Both the position numbers and the translations under genes were made by a program. Positions 1-8,189 of a stretch of DNA of 59,068 nt are shown piece by piece. Location: positions 1-59,068 of the forward strand of contig CBFDCR010000029.1 in NCBI GenBank assembly GCA_965603365.1, given 5' to 3'. The notes beneath the pieces were generated by a model. It was not told where the DNA came from. It saw only the letters and a program-made list of their open reading frames with translations, and made no database searches. Source of the DNA: JAHELQ01 sp965603365. Its GTDB lineage: Bacteria; Acidobacteriota; Aminicenantia; UBA2199. Position 1 is the first letter of the stretch; every line of letters begins with the position of its first letter.

Positions 1-289
1 TACACACGTTGATTATTCGGCCCGGATTCAGACGGTGCACCGGGACACCAATGCCCCGTACTGGAATCTGATCAAGACATTCCAGGCATTAACCGGCTGC
101 CCGGTGATTGTCAACACCTCCTTTAATGTCCGGGGGGAACCCATTGTGTGCAGCCCCATGGATGCCTACAAGTGCTTTATGCGAACGGAGATGGACTACC
201 TGGTACTGGGCAGCTTTCTCCTGGACAAGAAACAGCAGCCGGCCTTTCACGACGATATCAATTGGCGCGACGAATTTGAATTGGATTGA
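1..289 (+). CDS. carbamoyltransferase, NodU/CmcH family (3' end only)
   Basis: The reading frame is open from the left edge, so this is the C-terminal fragment of a larger gene; the GTG at 35 is an internal codon. The visible ~95 residues carry the conserved C-terminal YrdC-like signature of NodU-type O-carbamoyltransferases: an HRDT segment, the NTSFNVRGEPIV motif and the CF-RTEMDYLVLG stretch. Family members transfer a carbamoyl group from carbamoyl phosphate to a sugar or antibiotic hydroxyl. The stop overlaps the start of the next gene (TGATG), and the SxtJ-like and DUF5989-like genes that follow are the usual companions of such carbamoyltransferases. A role in carbamoylating the polysaccharide made by this locus is inferred. 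Confidence 0.9.
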   Translation, partial: THVDYSARIQTVHRDTNAPYWNLIKTFQALTGCPVIVNTSFNVRGEPIVCSPMDAYKCFMRTEMDYLVLGSFLLDKKQQPAFHDDINWRDEFELD

Positions 290-699
290 TGGACAGGTCA
301 AAATTTAACGACAGGGAAGAGTGGCGAAAGTTCGCCGTGGGCCTGGGTATCATTTTAGCCGTTATCGCCACCCTGCTGCTCATAAAAGCGCGGCCCGCGT
401 ATCCCTGGTTTTACGGCGCCGCTGCCCTGGTGGTGCTGATGGGGCTGCTTTTACCCCTTCTCATTAAACCTCTATTTATCCTGTTTTCTTACCTGGGTTT
501 CGGCCTGGGCTGGATAATGACCCGGGTCATTTTAACGGCTCTTTTCTTTTTGATCATTACCCCCATCGGCTTCATATCCAGGCTGTTCGGTAAGCGGTTC
601 CTGGATCTGCGCTTTGACCGGCGGCCCGAAACCTACTGGATCGAAAAAGCCCCGGACAGTGACAGGGAAGGGGTCAGTGGTTATGAGAACCAGTACTAA
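289..699 (+). CDS. SxtJ-like small membrane protein
   Basis: This 136-residue protein has two to four hydrophobic segments (about residues 15-35, 42-70 and 80-105) and a charged C-terminal tail. The order carbamoyltransferase, SxtJ, DUF5989 is a known conserved trio, and the sequence with its LDLRFDRRPETYW tail fits SxtJ. Its biochemical role is not established; it probably helps the carbamoyltransferase at the membrane. ATG 289 overlaps the upstream TGA and is preferred to the TTG three bases earlier. Confidence 0.8.
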   Translation: MDRSKFNDREEWRKFAVGLGIILAVIATLLLIKARPAYPWFYGAAALVVLMGLLLPLLIKPLFILFSYLGFGLGWIMTRVILTALFFLIITPIGFISRLFGKRFLDLRFDRRPETYWIEKAPDSDREGVSGYENQY

Positions 700-710
700 G
701 GAAGGATAAC

Positions 711-869
711 ATGTCGAAAATATCGGTATTTAAAGAGTTCTGGCATTTTTTGTGGATGCGCAAGAAGTGGTGGCTCATCCCCATCGTCATCATCCTGCTG
801 CTGCTGGGCGCCTTGATCGTATTTTCCGAAGGCTCGGCCTTAGCCCCCTTCATCTACGCCATATTTTAG
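711..869 (+). CDS. DUF5989-like small membrane protein
   Basis: This 52-residue gene starts at ATG 711 behind a GGA-rich ribosome site (aaggataac). The protein has a basic, Trp-rich N-terminus (FLWMRKKWW), one membrane helix of Ile/Leu residues (about 22-38) and a short tail ending SALAPFIYAIF, which is the DUF5989 pattern. DUF5989 proteins are the third member of the NodU-SxtJ-DUF5989 set. Function is unknown; a single-span accessory to the membrane complex is likely. Confidence 0.75.
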   Translation: MSKISVFKEFWHFLWMRKKWWLIPIVIILLLLGALIVFSEGSALAPFIYAIF

Positions 870-890
870 TTCAATTGGTTCAATTGAACG
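870..890 (+). repeat. two 9-bp tandem units in intergenic leader
   Basis: TTCAATTGG (870-878) is followed directly by TTCAATTGA (879-887). The same 9-bp style of unit recurs as a longer array at 53291-53352, also just upstream of a start codon. Confidence 0.55.
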
Positions 891-908
891 AAGCTTTTAG
901 GAGATAAT

Positions 909-2033
909 ATGCAATTTATTGATTTGCATGCGCAGCAAGGGCGTATCAGGCAGAGAATCGAAGACAGGATCAAAAAGGTATTGGACCACGGCCGCTATAT
1001 CTTGGGTCCTGAGGTGAAAGAGATCGAGGAGACCCTGGCCCGTTACGTGGGGGTCAGACATGCGGTGGGCGTGGCCAGCGGCACCGATGCCCTGTTAATG
1101 GGCCTAATGGCCCATGATGTGGGGCCTGGTGATGCCGTGTTCACCTCGCCCTTCACCTTTATCGCCACCGCCGAGGTGATCCAACTGCTGGGGGCTGCAC
1201 CGGTTTTTGTGGATATTGAGCCGGATACCTTTAATATGGATGTGGAGAAACTGGAAGATGTCATCATGAAGACCCAGAAACAGGGAGAGATCATGCCCCG
1301 GGGCATCATGCCGGTAGATCTCTTCGGACAGACCGCCGATTACGACGAGATCAACGCGGTGGCGGAAAAACACGGCCTGTTTGTACTGGAAGATGCGGCC
1401 CAGAGTTTCGGCGCTTCCTATAAAGGTCGCCAGGCCTGCTCCCTGTCCGGGGTGGCGGCCACCAGTTTCTTCCCTGCTAAGCCCTTAGGCTGTTATGGGG
1501 ACGGCGGCATGGTCTTTATCGACGACGATGCCATGTACGAAAAGCTGCTCTCCATCCGGGTACACGGCCAGGGGGTGAATAAATATGAAAACATCCGCCT
1601 CGGTGTTAACGGCCGCCTCGATACCCTGCAGGCCGCGATCCTGCTGGCCAAGTTCGAGATCTTTGCCGAGGAGATAGAGATGCGTCAGCAGGTGGCCCGG
1701 CGCTACGACGACGGTTTGCGGGATGTGGTAACCGTGCCCCATGTCAAGGATCACAATATCTCCGCCTGGGCCCAGTACTCCGTCCTGCACCCCCAGAGAG
1801 ATAACATAATGGCCCGGTTAAAAGAGAACGGCATCCCCACCGCCATCTATTACCCCAAACCCCTCCACCTCCAGCAAGCCTTCGCCAACCTCTGCTGCAA
1901 CGAAGGCGACTTCCCCATCAGTGAAAAGATTGCCGACAAAATCTTCAGCCTCCCCTTCCACCCCTATTTTAGTGAAGATGATCAGGCCCGTATATTTAAG
2001 CTGATCAAAAGTGTATGTGAGATATGGGTTTAG
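909..2033 (+). CDS. DegT/DnrJ/EryC1/StrS aminotransferase, WbpE-like
   Basis: This is a full-length (374 aa) PLP-dependent nucleotide-sugar aminotransferase. The start MQFIDLHAQQ, the SGTDALLMGLMA cofactor region, the DAAQSFGASYKG segment and the SFFPAKPLGCYGDGG motif (PLP lysine K191) match WbpE/WlbC, which transaminate UDP-2-acetamido-2-deoxy-3-oxo-D-glucuronate at C3. No WbpA, WbpB or WbpD homologue is in the window, so those genes would have to lie elsewhere, or the substrate is another 3-keto sugar. The start is supported by AGGAGA at 899-904. It begins the sugar-nucleotide block that continues with RfbF and RfbG. Confidence 0.88.
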   Translation: MQFIDLHAQQGRIRQRIEDRIKKVLDHGRYILGPEVKEIEETLARYVGVRHAVGVASGTDALLMGLMAHDVGPGDAVFTSPFTFIATAEVIQLLGAAPVFVDIEPDTFNMDVEKLEDVIMKTQKQGEIMPRGIMPVDLFGQTADYDEINAVAEKHGLFVLEDAAQSFGASYKGRQACSLSGVAATSFFPAKPLGCYGDGGMVFIDDDAMYEKLLSIRVHGQGVNKYENIRLGVNGRLDTLQAAILLAKFEIFAEEIEMRQQVARRYDDGLRDVVTVPHVKDHNISAWAQYSVLHPQRDNIMARLKENGIPTAIYYPKPLHLQQAFANLCCNEGDFPISEKIADKIFSLPFHPYFSEDDQARIFKLIKSVCEIWV

Positions 2034-2069
2034 TCCGCTGCCTGACTTGTGATTGATGGAGATGTAGAG

Positions 2070-2864
2070 ATGATGAAAGTCGTAATTTTAGCCGGGGGGT
2101 ATGGGACACGGTTGGGGTCCCTTACAGATTTAATCCCCAAGCCCATGGTTGAAGTCGGCGGTCGGCCGATTTTGTGGCATATTATGAAGATTTACAGCCA
2201 CTACGGTTATAATGAATTTATCATTTGCCTGGGTTACAAGGGCAATGTCATTAAGGATTACTTTTACCATTTTAACAACTATGCCGGTGATTTTACCATT
2301 GATCTGGCCAATAAGGATGTCACCTACCACAATTCATCGGCAGAAAACTGGAAAGTAACGTTGGTGGATACCGGCCTGGAAGCCTTGAAGGGCGGCCGGA
2401 TCAAACGGGTGGAGAAATACCTCGATGCACCGGTCAATATGCTCACCTACGGCGACGGGGTAGCGGATATCGACATCCACAAATTGACAGCGTTTCATCA
2501 ATCCCACCACAAATTGGTCACCGTGACCGGCGTTAAGCCACCCTCCATGTTTGGAGAGATCATCGAACAGGATGGCCGGGTCATCTCCTTTGAAGAAAAA
2601 CCCCAGACCAGCCAGGGCTTAATCAGCGGCGGCTTCATGGTGTTTGATAAAGGGATGCTCGATTATTTGACCCCGGCGGAGGATTGCGATTTTGAATTTG
2701 GCCCCCTGGAACAGTTGGCCGCCGAAGGGCAGGTGATGACCTACAAGCATGAAGGTTTCTGGGAGTGTGCCGATACGGTACGGGATGTGGAGCATTTAAA
2801 CAGACTGTGGAAGGAGAACAGAGCGTTCTGGAAAGTGTGGGATTTTCAGGAAAAGCAGGGATGA
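2070..2864 (+). CDS. rfbF: glucose-1-phosphate cytidylyltransferase
   Basis: RfbF converts CTP and glucose-1-phosphate to CDP-glucose. The 264-residue protein has the nucleotidyltransferase signature LAGGYGTRLG at residues 7-16 and PKPMVEVGGRPILWHIMK after it, then the family-specific FIICLGYKGNVIKDYF and YGDGVADID. ATG 2070 (or 2073) is chosen over the upstream GTG 2049 because GGAG lies at a proper distance. The end overlaps the next gene by ATGA, as expected for translational coupling with rfbG. Confidence 0.95.
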   Translation: MMKVVILAGGYGTRLGSLTDLIPKPMVEVGGRPILWHIMKIYSHYGYNEFIICLGYKGNVIKDYFYHFNNYAGDFTIDLANKDVTYHNSSAENWKVTLVDTGLEALKGGRIKRVEKYLDAPVNMLTYGDGVADIDIHKLTAFHQSHHKLVTVTGVKPPSMFGEIIEQDGRVISFEEKPQTSQGLISGGFMVFDKGMLDYLTPAEDCDFEFGPLEQLAAEGQVMTYKHEGFWECADTVRDVEHLNRLWKENRAFWKVWDFQEKQG

Positions 2865-3940
2865 GAAGATTCCTCAGTGAAATATATTCAGGAAAAACGG
2901 TTCTTTTAACCGGTCACACCGGTTTTAAGGGCTCCTGGCTGAGCACCTGGCTGCGGGAACTGGGAGCAGCAGTGGTGGGCTATGCCTTAGCGCCCTATAC
3001 CGATAAGGATAACTTCGTCAAGGCTGGCTTGACGGGTAAGATTGCCGATATCCGGGGTGATGTCCGGGACTTTGCCCATTTGCAAGATGTATTTAAAAAA
3101 TATTCCCCCGAAATTGTCTTTCACCTGGCGGCCCAGCCGTTGGTGCGGGAAAGTTATGCCCATCCCAAAGAGACCTATGATGTCAATGTCGGCGGCAGCG
3201 TCAATGTGCTGGAAAACTGTCGGCTCTTCCCGTCGGTGAAAGTCATCGTTAATGTCACTTCAGACAAGTGTTATGAAAACAAAGAGTGGATCTGGGGATA
3301 CCGGGAGAATGATTCTCTGGGCGGCCAGGATCCTTACAGTTCCAGCAAGGCCTGTTCGGAATTGATTACCTCGGCCTATCGCCGCTCCTTTTTCGCGCCC
3401 CAACGTTTTGCTGACCATGGCAAGGCCCTGTCGTCGGTGCGGGCCGGCAACGTCATCGGCGGCGGCGACTGGCAACAGGATCGCATCATCCCCGACTGCA
3501 TCCGGGCCCTGGAGGGGGGGCAAAAAATAGTGCTCCGCAGTCCCGAAGCTGTTCGCCCCTGGCAGTTTGTACTGGAACCGCTGGGAGGATATCTATTGCT
3601 GGCCGCAAAGATGTTGGCCGATCCTGTAAAGTATTCAGGGGCCTGGAATTTTGGCCCGGAATCCTCCTCGGTCATCCCTGTTCGAGATCTGGCGGAACTG
3701 GTAGGCAGGTATTGGGGAGGCGGTTCCTGGGAAAAGTGGAGCGGCGAGGGCGGAGGCCATGAAGCCCGGCTGCTTGCCCTGGATATCAGTAAGGCCCGGC
3801 ACAATCTTGGCTGGAAACCCTTATTAACGGTGGCAGAAGCGGTGGAGCAGACCGTGCAGTGGTATCAATCGTACTGCCGGGATACCGATATGTATGATTT
3901 CTGTAAAGACCAGATATTTAATTATATGAACAGGATGTAG
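2861..3940 (+). CDS. rfbG: CDP-glucose 4,6-dehydratase
   Basis: This is a 359-residue extended short-chain dehydrogenase. It has an NAD-binding TGHTGFKG motif at residues 17-24 (the FKG form is typical of RfbG), a VTSDKCYEN segment, and Y159-x3-K163 in PYSSSK. RfbG turns CDP-glucose into CDP-4-keto-6-deoxyglucose, the entry to 3,6-dideoxy and other CDP-deoxyhexoses. ATG 2861 overlaps the rfbF stop; the longer in-frame extension to 2765 lies inside rfbF and is rejected. The following epimerase gene probably uses its product. Confidence 0.95.
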   Translation: MRRFLSEIYSGKTVLLTGHTGFKGSWLSTWLRELGAAVVGYALAPYTDKDNFVKAGLTGKIADIRGDVRDFAHLQDVFKKYSPEIVFHLAAQPLVRESYAHPKETYDVNVGGSVNVLENCRLFPSVKVIVNVTSDKCYENKEWIWGYRENDSLGGQDPYSSSKACSELITSAYRRSFFAPQRFADHGKALSSVRAGNVIGGGDWQQDRIIPDCIRALEGGQKIVLRSPEAVRPWQFVLEPLGGYLLLAAKMLADPVKYSGAWNFGPESSSVIPVRDLAELVGRYWGGGSWEKWSGEGGGHEARLLALDISKARHNLGWKPLLTVAEAVEQTVQWYQSYCRDTDMYDFCKDQIFNYMNRM

Positions 3941-3961
3941 GCTGATAAATCGTTACCGACT

Positions 3962-4528
3962 ATGGAGATCGTTGAGAGAAAACTGAAAGGGGTATTTGAG
4001 ATTACCCTGGCTCCCCACCTAGATCAGAGGGGCTTTTTTATGCGCACATTCGATCGACAGATTTTTCGTAATCATGGGCTGGAGCGAGATTGGATACAGG
4101 AAAACCATGCCTCCTCGCTGAAGAGGGGGATTATCCGGGGGCTCCACTTCCAGTTCCCCCCTCATGCCGAGACCAAATTGGTGCGCTGTGTCCGGGGAGC
4201 GGTTCTGGACGTGTTTGTGGATCTGCGTAAAGATTCACCCACCTTCGGCAGGTGGGATTCGCTGGAGTTAAGAGAAGATAATCACAAGATGGTGCTGGTG
4301 CCCCGGGGTCTTGCTCACGGCTATTGTACATTGACCGAACAGAGTGATGTTTTGTACAGGGTCGATAATTATTACTGCCCCGAAGCAGAGGGGGGCATTT
4401 TGTGGAATGATACAGAGTTAGGGATTGATTGGCCGGTGACGAATCCCCTTTTGTCTGGAAAGGATTTAAGGAATATGTCTTTTACGGAATTTAAGCGTAA
4501 ATATGGGGCGATAGACGTAAATGTATAG
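3962..4528 (+). CDS. RmlC-type nucleotide-sugar 3,5-epimerase
   Basis: This 188-residue cupin has the dTDP-4-dehydrorhamnose 3,5-epimerase pattern: DQRGFFMRTF, IIRGLHFQ with catalytic-type H62, VFVDLRKDSPTFG, and Y132 in the DVLYRVDNYY segment. Length is normal for the family. Because it directly follows rfbF-rfbG and no rmlA/rmlB/rmlD is present, its substrate is more likely CDP-4-keto-6-deoxyglucose than the dTDP sugar; this is inferred from context. Confidence 0.87.
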   Translation: MEIVERKLKGVFEITLAPHLDQRGFFMRTFDRQIFRNHGLERDWIQENHASSLKRGIIRGLHFQFPPHAETKLVRCVRGAVLDVFVDLRKDSPTFGRWDSLELREDNHKMVLVPRGLAHGYCTLTEQSDVLYRVDNYYCPEAEGGILWNDTELGIDWPVTNPLLSGKDLRNMSFTEFKRKYGAIDVNV

Positions 4529-4537
4529 GCGTTGTGG

Positions 4538-5911
4538 ATGAAGACTGAGGCTAAAATGGTAAACGACAGTGCCGGGGATGCTAGAATAAAGAAGTTAATT
4601 TTAATAGTCTCTGCCGTTGGATTATTATTGTTTATTTTATTTATAAACCCTTTAACCGTTCAGACCTTTTTCAGCAAGGACCATAAATTAAATGTTGATT
4701 CTTTCTATTCCCTATTGGTTCTATCAATATTCACATTTATATTGTTATTGTTTTATATTTTTAATCTCTTCTTAATTCGTAAAGGAAAGCCGAGATTGCC
4801 GAATTTTACCGCAAATATAACGCTGGCTGTTTTCATTTTACTCGTCGGATTGTTTTTTTTGGAGATCCTTTTCCGGACGGTTCTGTCGCCAATGGTCCCC
4901 AAAAAACTATATGCCTACAACCAATTTTTTGGCATGCAGTGGCATAAACCCAATCTTGATATGAGATTGAAAACATCTGAATACGATATCAATTTTCGAA
5001 CGAACAGTATCGGGATAAGGGCGGACACCGAACTGAGGGGAAAAACCGATAATGAGAAAAGGATTATTGTTTTGGGTGATTCGTTTGTTCAGGCGGCCCA
5101 GGTAAATTTAGAAGACACGATGTGCCAGTTGCTGGAGGAAAAGTTGAATGCTTCGGTGGAGGGGAATGCTTTTCGAGTATTTAACCTGGGTACCAGTGGC
5201 TGTGATCCGGCCTATCAAAGAAAATTTTTGGAAAAAAATCTAAAATATTTTCAAGGCGATCATTTGCTATTATTTCTGTATATTGGAAATGACATTATTA
5301 CACCGGAAGCCTTTTTAGAGAGAGGTGACCGTGGTGTAAATAAAATTCTTGATTCTTTGATTGGAATGTTAAAGAACCATTCCTACCTTTTGACATTTAT
5401 TCATGAGAGAATGATAAAGAAAGGCTATCCGTTGGGTAGGCCCTGTCAACCTTTTGATGGTGAACCTAAAGAGAGGAGTGCCAATATATTTCTAAAAGAG
5501 TATAATGAAAAAATCGAAGCGGCATATCTCAACCTGTGGAAAGAGTTGCTGAAGATAAGAGATATTGTCCGGGATAATGGGATGCAATTAACGATAGTAG
5601 TTATTCCCACAAAGGAGCAGGTTGATTCATCAAAATTGGCAGAAGTCATCGATTTTTTTAAAATTGATAGAGAACAGATAGATTTGACTAAACCTCAACG
5701 GCTGATTGGGAAATTTTTAAGCCAAAACCAGATCGATTTTTTCGATTTACTGGAACCATTATCGGTTGCCGCTAAAGTTCAGAAATTATATTTTGATCTG
5801 GATTCACATTGGAATGTAAATGGTAACCGGATCATGGCTGACCTGGTTTTTAATCGTTTTATAGAGATATTTTCACCCACAGAGTTCACATTGAAAGGGG
5901 AAAGCGAGTGA
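4538..5911 (+). CDS. membrane-anchored SGNH hydrolase/O-acyltransferase-like protein
   Basis: This protein has about 457 residues. The N-terminal ~115 residues hold three membrane helices (near 20-38, 55-82 and 95-115). They are followed by a soluble SGNH-fold domain with GDS at residues 180-182, a GTSGCDP segment, GNDI as block III, and DSHW with D422/H424. DxHW is the catalytic form seen in AlgJ/AlgX-type acetyltransferases. This points to O-acetylation or deacetylation of the polysaccharide on the periplasmic face. Codon use is more AT-rich than the neighbours. Start ATG 4538 is provisional (ATG 4556 also possible; no strong ribosome site). The end overlaps the next gene by GTGA. Confidence 0.7.
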   Translation: MKTEAKMVNDSAGDARIKKLILIVSAVGLLLFILFINPLTVQTFFSKDHKLNVDSFYSLLVLSIFTFILLLFYIFNLFLIRKGKPRLPNFTANITLAVFILLVGLFFLEILFRTVLSPMVPKKLYAYNQFFGMQWHKPNLDMRLKTSEYDINFRTNSIGIRADTELRGKTDNEKRIIVLGDSFVQAAQVNLEDTMCQLLEEKLNASVEGNAFRVFNLGTSGCDPAYQRKFLEKNLKYFQGDHLLLFLYIGNDIITPEAFLERGDRGVNKILDSLIGMLKNHSYLLTFIHERMIKKGYPLGRPCQPFDGEPKERSANIFLKEYNEKIEAAYLNLWKELLKIRDIVRDNGMQLTIVVIPTKEQVDSSKLAEVIDFFKIDREQIDLTKPQRLIGKFLSQNQIDFFDLLEPLSVAAKVQKLYFDLDSHWNVNGNRIMADLVFNRFIEIFSPTEFTLKGESE

Positions 5912-7050
5912 AAGTACGTTTATTTAAACCTTCTCTTGGTAATGAAGAACTGGACAATATTAAGGATGCTTTTGACAGATCCTGGATCGGCCTGGGACCG
6001 AAGGTAAAGGCGTTTGAACAGGAATGGTGCCGATACATCGGCTGCAAAGCTGCCGTGGCCGTCAATTCGGCCACCGCCGCCCTGCACCTGGCGGTAATGG
6101 CCTTTGGCTTTCCCCCCGGTAAAAAAGTATTGGTGCCGGTCATTACCTTTGCCTCTACTGCGTTTGCACCTCTCTACAATCAGTTGGAACCGGTGTTTGT
6201 GGATGTGGATACCGACACCCTTTCTATCAGCATTGATGATTTAGAAAGAAAGTATACGTCCGATTGTATGGCGGTGATACCGGTGCATTTCGGCGGCTAT
6301 CCGGCCCCGATGGAACAGATCGTGGACTTTGCCAGGGCTAAGAACCTGAAGGTGATCGAGGACTGCGCCCATGTGGCGGGGGCCAATTACAGAGGTAAGA
6401 AATTGGGAACCTGGGGGGATATCGGCTGCTTCAGTTTTGAGGAAAAGAAGGCCATGACCACCGGCGACGGCGGCATGCTGTGCTCGGATGATGTCCGGTT
6501 GCTTGAGGGGATTCAACCGGCCCGCTGGGTAGGCATCGACAAGGATACCTGGAAACGAAATGCCGGTTACACAGATGCGGAAAATCTCGATACCCGGCAC
6601 TGGTATTATGAGATTGCCATGTTGGGATTCAAGTACAACATGAACGATTTAAGTGCTGCCATCGGCCTGGCCCAATTAAAAAAGCTCGATCAGATGAACC
6701 GGCGGCGGCGGGAAATTGTCGGATGCTATATGGAGGGGATAAAAGATTTGAAGAGGTTAAGGCCCCTATTGCCTTACGATCCGGAGGAAAACCATTACTG
6801 GATTTTTGGGGTGCGCTGTGAAAACAGGGATGCCCTGATCCGGTTTTTAAAATCAAAAGAGGTTGCCACCGGTGTACACTACATGCCCCTCACCCGGCAT
6901 CCTTTTTTTAAGCCCTATGCCAGTGAGTGCCCCTGCGCCGAAAGGATCTGGGAATCTTTTGTAACCCTGCCTCTCCATGCCGATCTCCGTGATGCGGAGG
7001 TGGATTACGTGGTGGCTGCCCTGCAAGATTTTGATCAAAAGAGTGCTTAG
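5908..7050 (+). CDS. DegT/DnrJ/EryC1/StrS aminotransferase
   Basis: This second sugar aminotransferase (380 aa) has NSATAALHLAVMA, a PVITFASTAFAP strand, VIEDCAHVAGANYRGKKLGTWGDIGCFSF, and the PLP lysine in EEKKAMTTGDGG (K180 or K181). It likely transaminates a 4-keto or 3-keto NDP-sugar made by the upstream dehydratase. It is not an RfbH/ColD-type dehydratase because the PLP lysine is kept. It starts at GTG 5908, overlapping the previous stop. Confidence 0.87.
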   Translation: MKVRLFKPSLGNEELDNIKDAFDRSWIGLGPKVKAFEQEWCRYIGCKAAVAVNSATAALHLAVMAFGFPPGKKVLVPVITFASTAFAPLYNQLEPVFVDVDTDTLSISIDDLERKYTSDCMAVIPVHFGGYPAPMEQIVDFARAKNLKVIEDCAHVAGANYRGKKLGTWGDIGCFSFEEKKAMTTGDGGMLCSDDVRLLEGIQPARWVGIDKDTWKRNAGYTDAENLDTRHWYYEIAMLGFKYNMNDLSAAIGLAQLKKLDQMNRRRREIVGCYMEGIKDLKRLRPLLPYDPEENHYWIFGVRCENRDALIRFLKSKEVATGVHYMPLTRHPFFKPYASECPCAERIWESFVTLPLHADLRDAEVDYVVAALQDFDQKSA

Positions 7051-7076
7051 TGGATAAGATATCGAGGAAAGTTGTC

Positions 7077-8189
7077 ATGGATCCATTAAATATCGGGCAG
7101 AAGACTGAAACCTGGGATCACTTATGGAAGGGGCAAACACCGGAATCGGAGATCCAGATGTGGGATTTTTACGGGCTTCGGCAGTGGATGCTAAAATTTG
7201 TCTCCAGATATGGAAAGGTGGTTGAGGCCGGTTGCGGCCTGGGAAGGTATGTGTTTTATCTGTCTCGGCTGGGGATTGATATCGAAGGCATTGATTTTTC
7301 CGAATCGACGATCCAATACCTCAATGGCTGGGAAAAAGACCACCATTTTGGTGTTGATTTCAGGGTAGGGGAGGTGACGGCTCTTCCCTATGAAGATAAT
7401 TCGCTGAGCTGTTATATTTCATTGGGAGTGATCGAACATTTTATCGAGGGTCCCAAAATGCCGCTGGCAGAGGCGTATCGGGTTCTGCGGCCCGGTGGAA
7501 TCGCCGTTATTTCGACGCCTTCGGTTTCATTCAACGTTTTTTTACGAAAATCGAAGCGTACCATAAAAAATCTTATAAAAAGAATTCTTAGATACCGGAT
7601 AGAGCCGGAAAAATTTTTTCAGTATTGGTATAGGCCGGCTCAACTGAAAAAGTTTGTGTCGGAATCCGGCCTGATGGTGAGGCAGGCAAAAGGGGGAGAT
7701 CTTTTGTATGTATTTTGTGAAAGGGGCGGTTTTTCAGGAAAGAATATTGGGGAAGACACCTTTGCCTACAAGTTTTCCCATCGGTTTGAGGATACCCTTT
7801 TGAGTTATTTAGGGGCTCAAGCGATTACCATTTCAGTCAAGGCGGCGGACCGTATGTTCTGTTTCTTGTGTGGGGAGAATACGGCGAACCGGTCTTCTCT
7901 AAAAAAATTTGATGTACCCATTTGCGGGAAATGTCGTGATACCGCACTGGCCGCTTTTTATAAAAAGGGGAGGAGGTCGGTTTTTGGGGCTCCGTATTTA
8001 ATCGACCCACCGGTACAGCCTCCTGATGATGAGGTCTGCCGATTTTGTCGGCAAACATACAGGACCGATTCTCTGTTTGAATATGATGGCTTTTCGGTTT
8101 CGGTCTGCCCACGATGTTTGAAGAAACCCAAAGTCAATATTTTATTGGCCAATACAAGGATACAACCGATATGGCGCAAGAGAATTTAG
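7077..8189 (+). CDS. class I SAM methyltransferase with C-terminal Cys-rich zinc-ribbon-like tail
   Basis: Residues ~40-190 form a class I methyltransferase: VVEAGCGLGRYV as the SAM-binding glycine loop (about 48-60), GIDFSES, the LGVIEHF motif and LRPGGIAVISTP. The C-terminal ~110 residues are unusual, with two CxxC...CxxC modules (about residues 262-290, MFCFLCG...ICGKC, and 320-350, CRFCRQ...CPRC) that look like zinc ribbons. The sugar or lipid acceptor is unknown. ATG 7077 is preferred because GAGGAA precedes it by 8 bases; GTG 7050, which overlaps the previous stop, is an alternative. Confidence 0.8.
   Translation: MDPLNIGQKTETWDHLWKGQTPESEIQMWDFYGLRQWMLKFVSRYGKVVEAGCGLGRYVFYLSRLGIDIEGIDFSESTIQYLNGWEKDHHFGVDFRVGEVTALPYEDNSLSCYISLGVIEHFIEGPKMPLAEAYRVLRPGGIAVISTPSVSFNVFLRKSKRTIKNLIKRILRYRIEPEKFFQYWYRPAQLKKFVSESGLMVRQAKGGDLLYVFCERGGFSGKNIGEDTFAYKFSHRFEDTLLSYLGAQAITISVKAADRMFCFLCGENTANRSSLKKFDVPICGKCRDTALAAFYKKGRRSVFGAPYLIDPPVQPPDDEVCRFCRQTYRTDSLFEYDGFSVSVCPRCLKKPKVNILLANTRIQPIWRKRI

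Noticed and set aside
909..7050. RfbH/ColD-type C3 dehydratase for a 3,6-dideoxy CDP-sugar
   Set aside because: Both DegT-family proteins here keep the PLP lysine (K191 and K180/181), whereas RfbH-type enzymes have histidine in that place.
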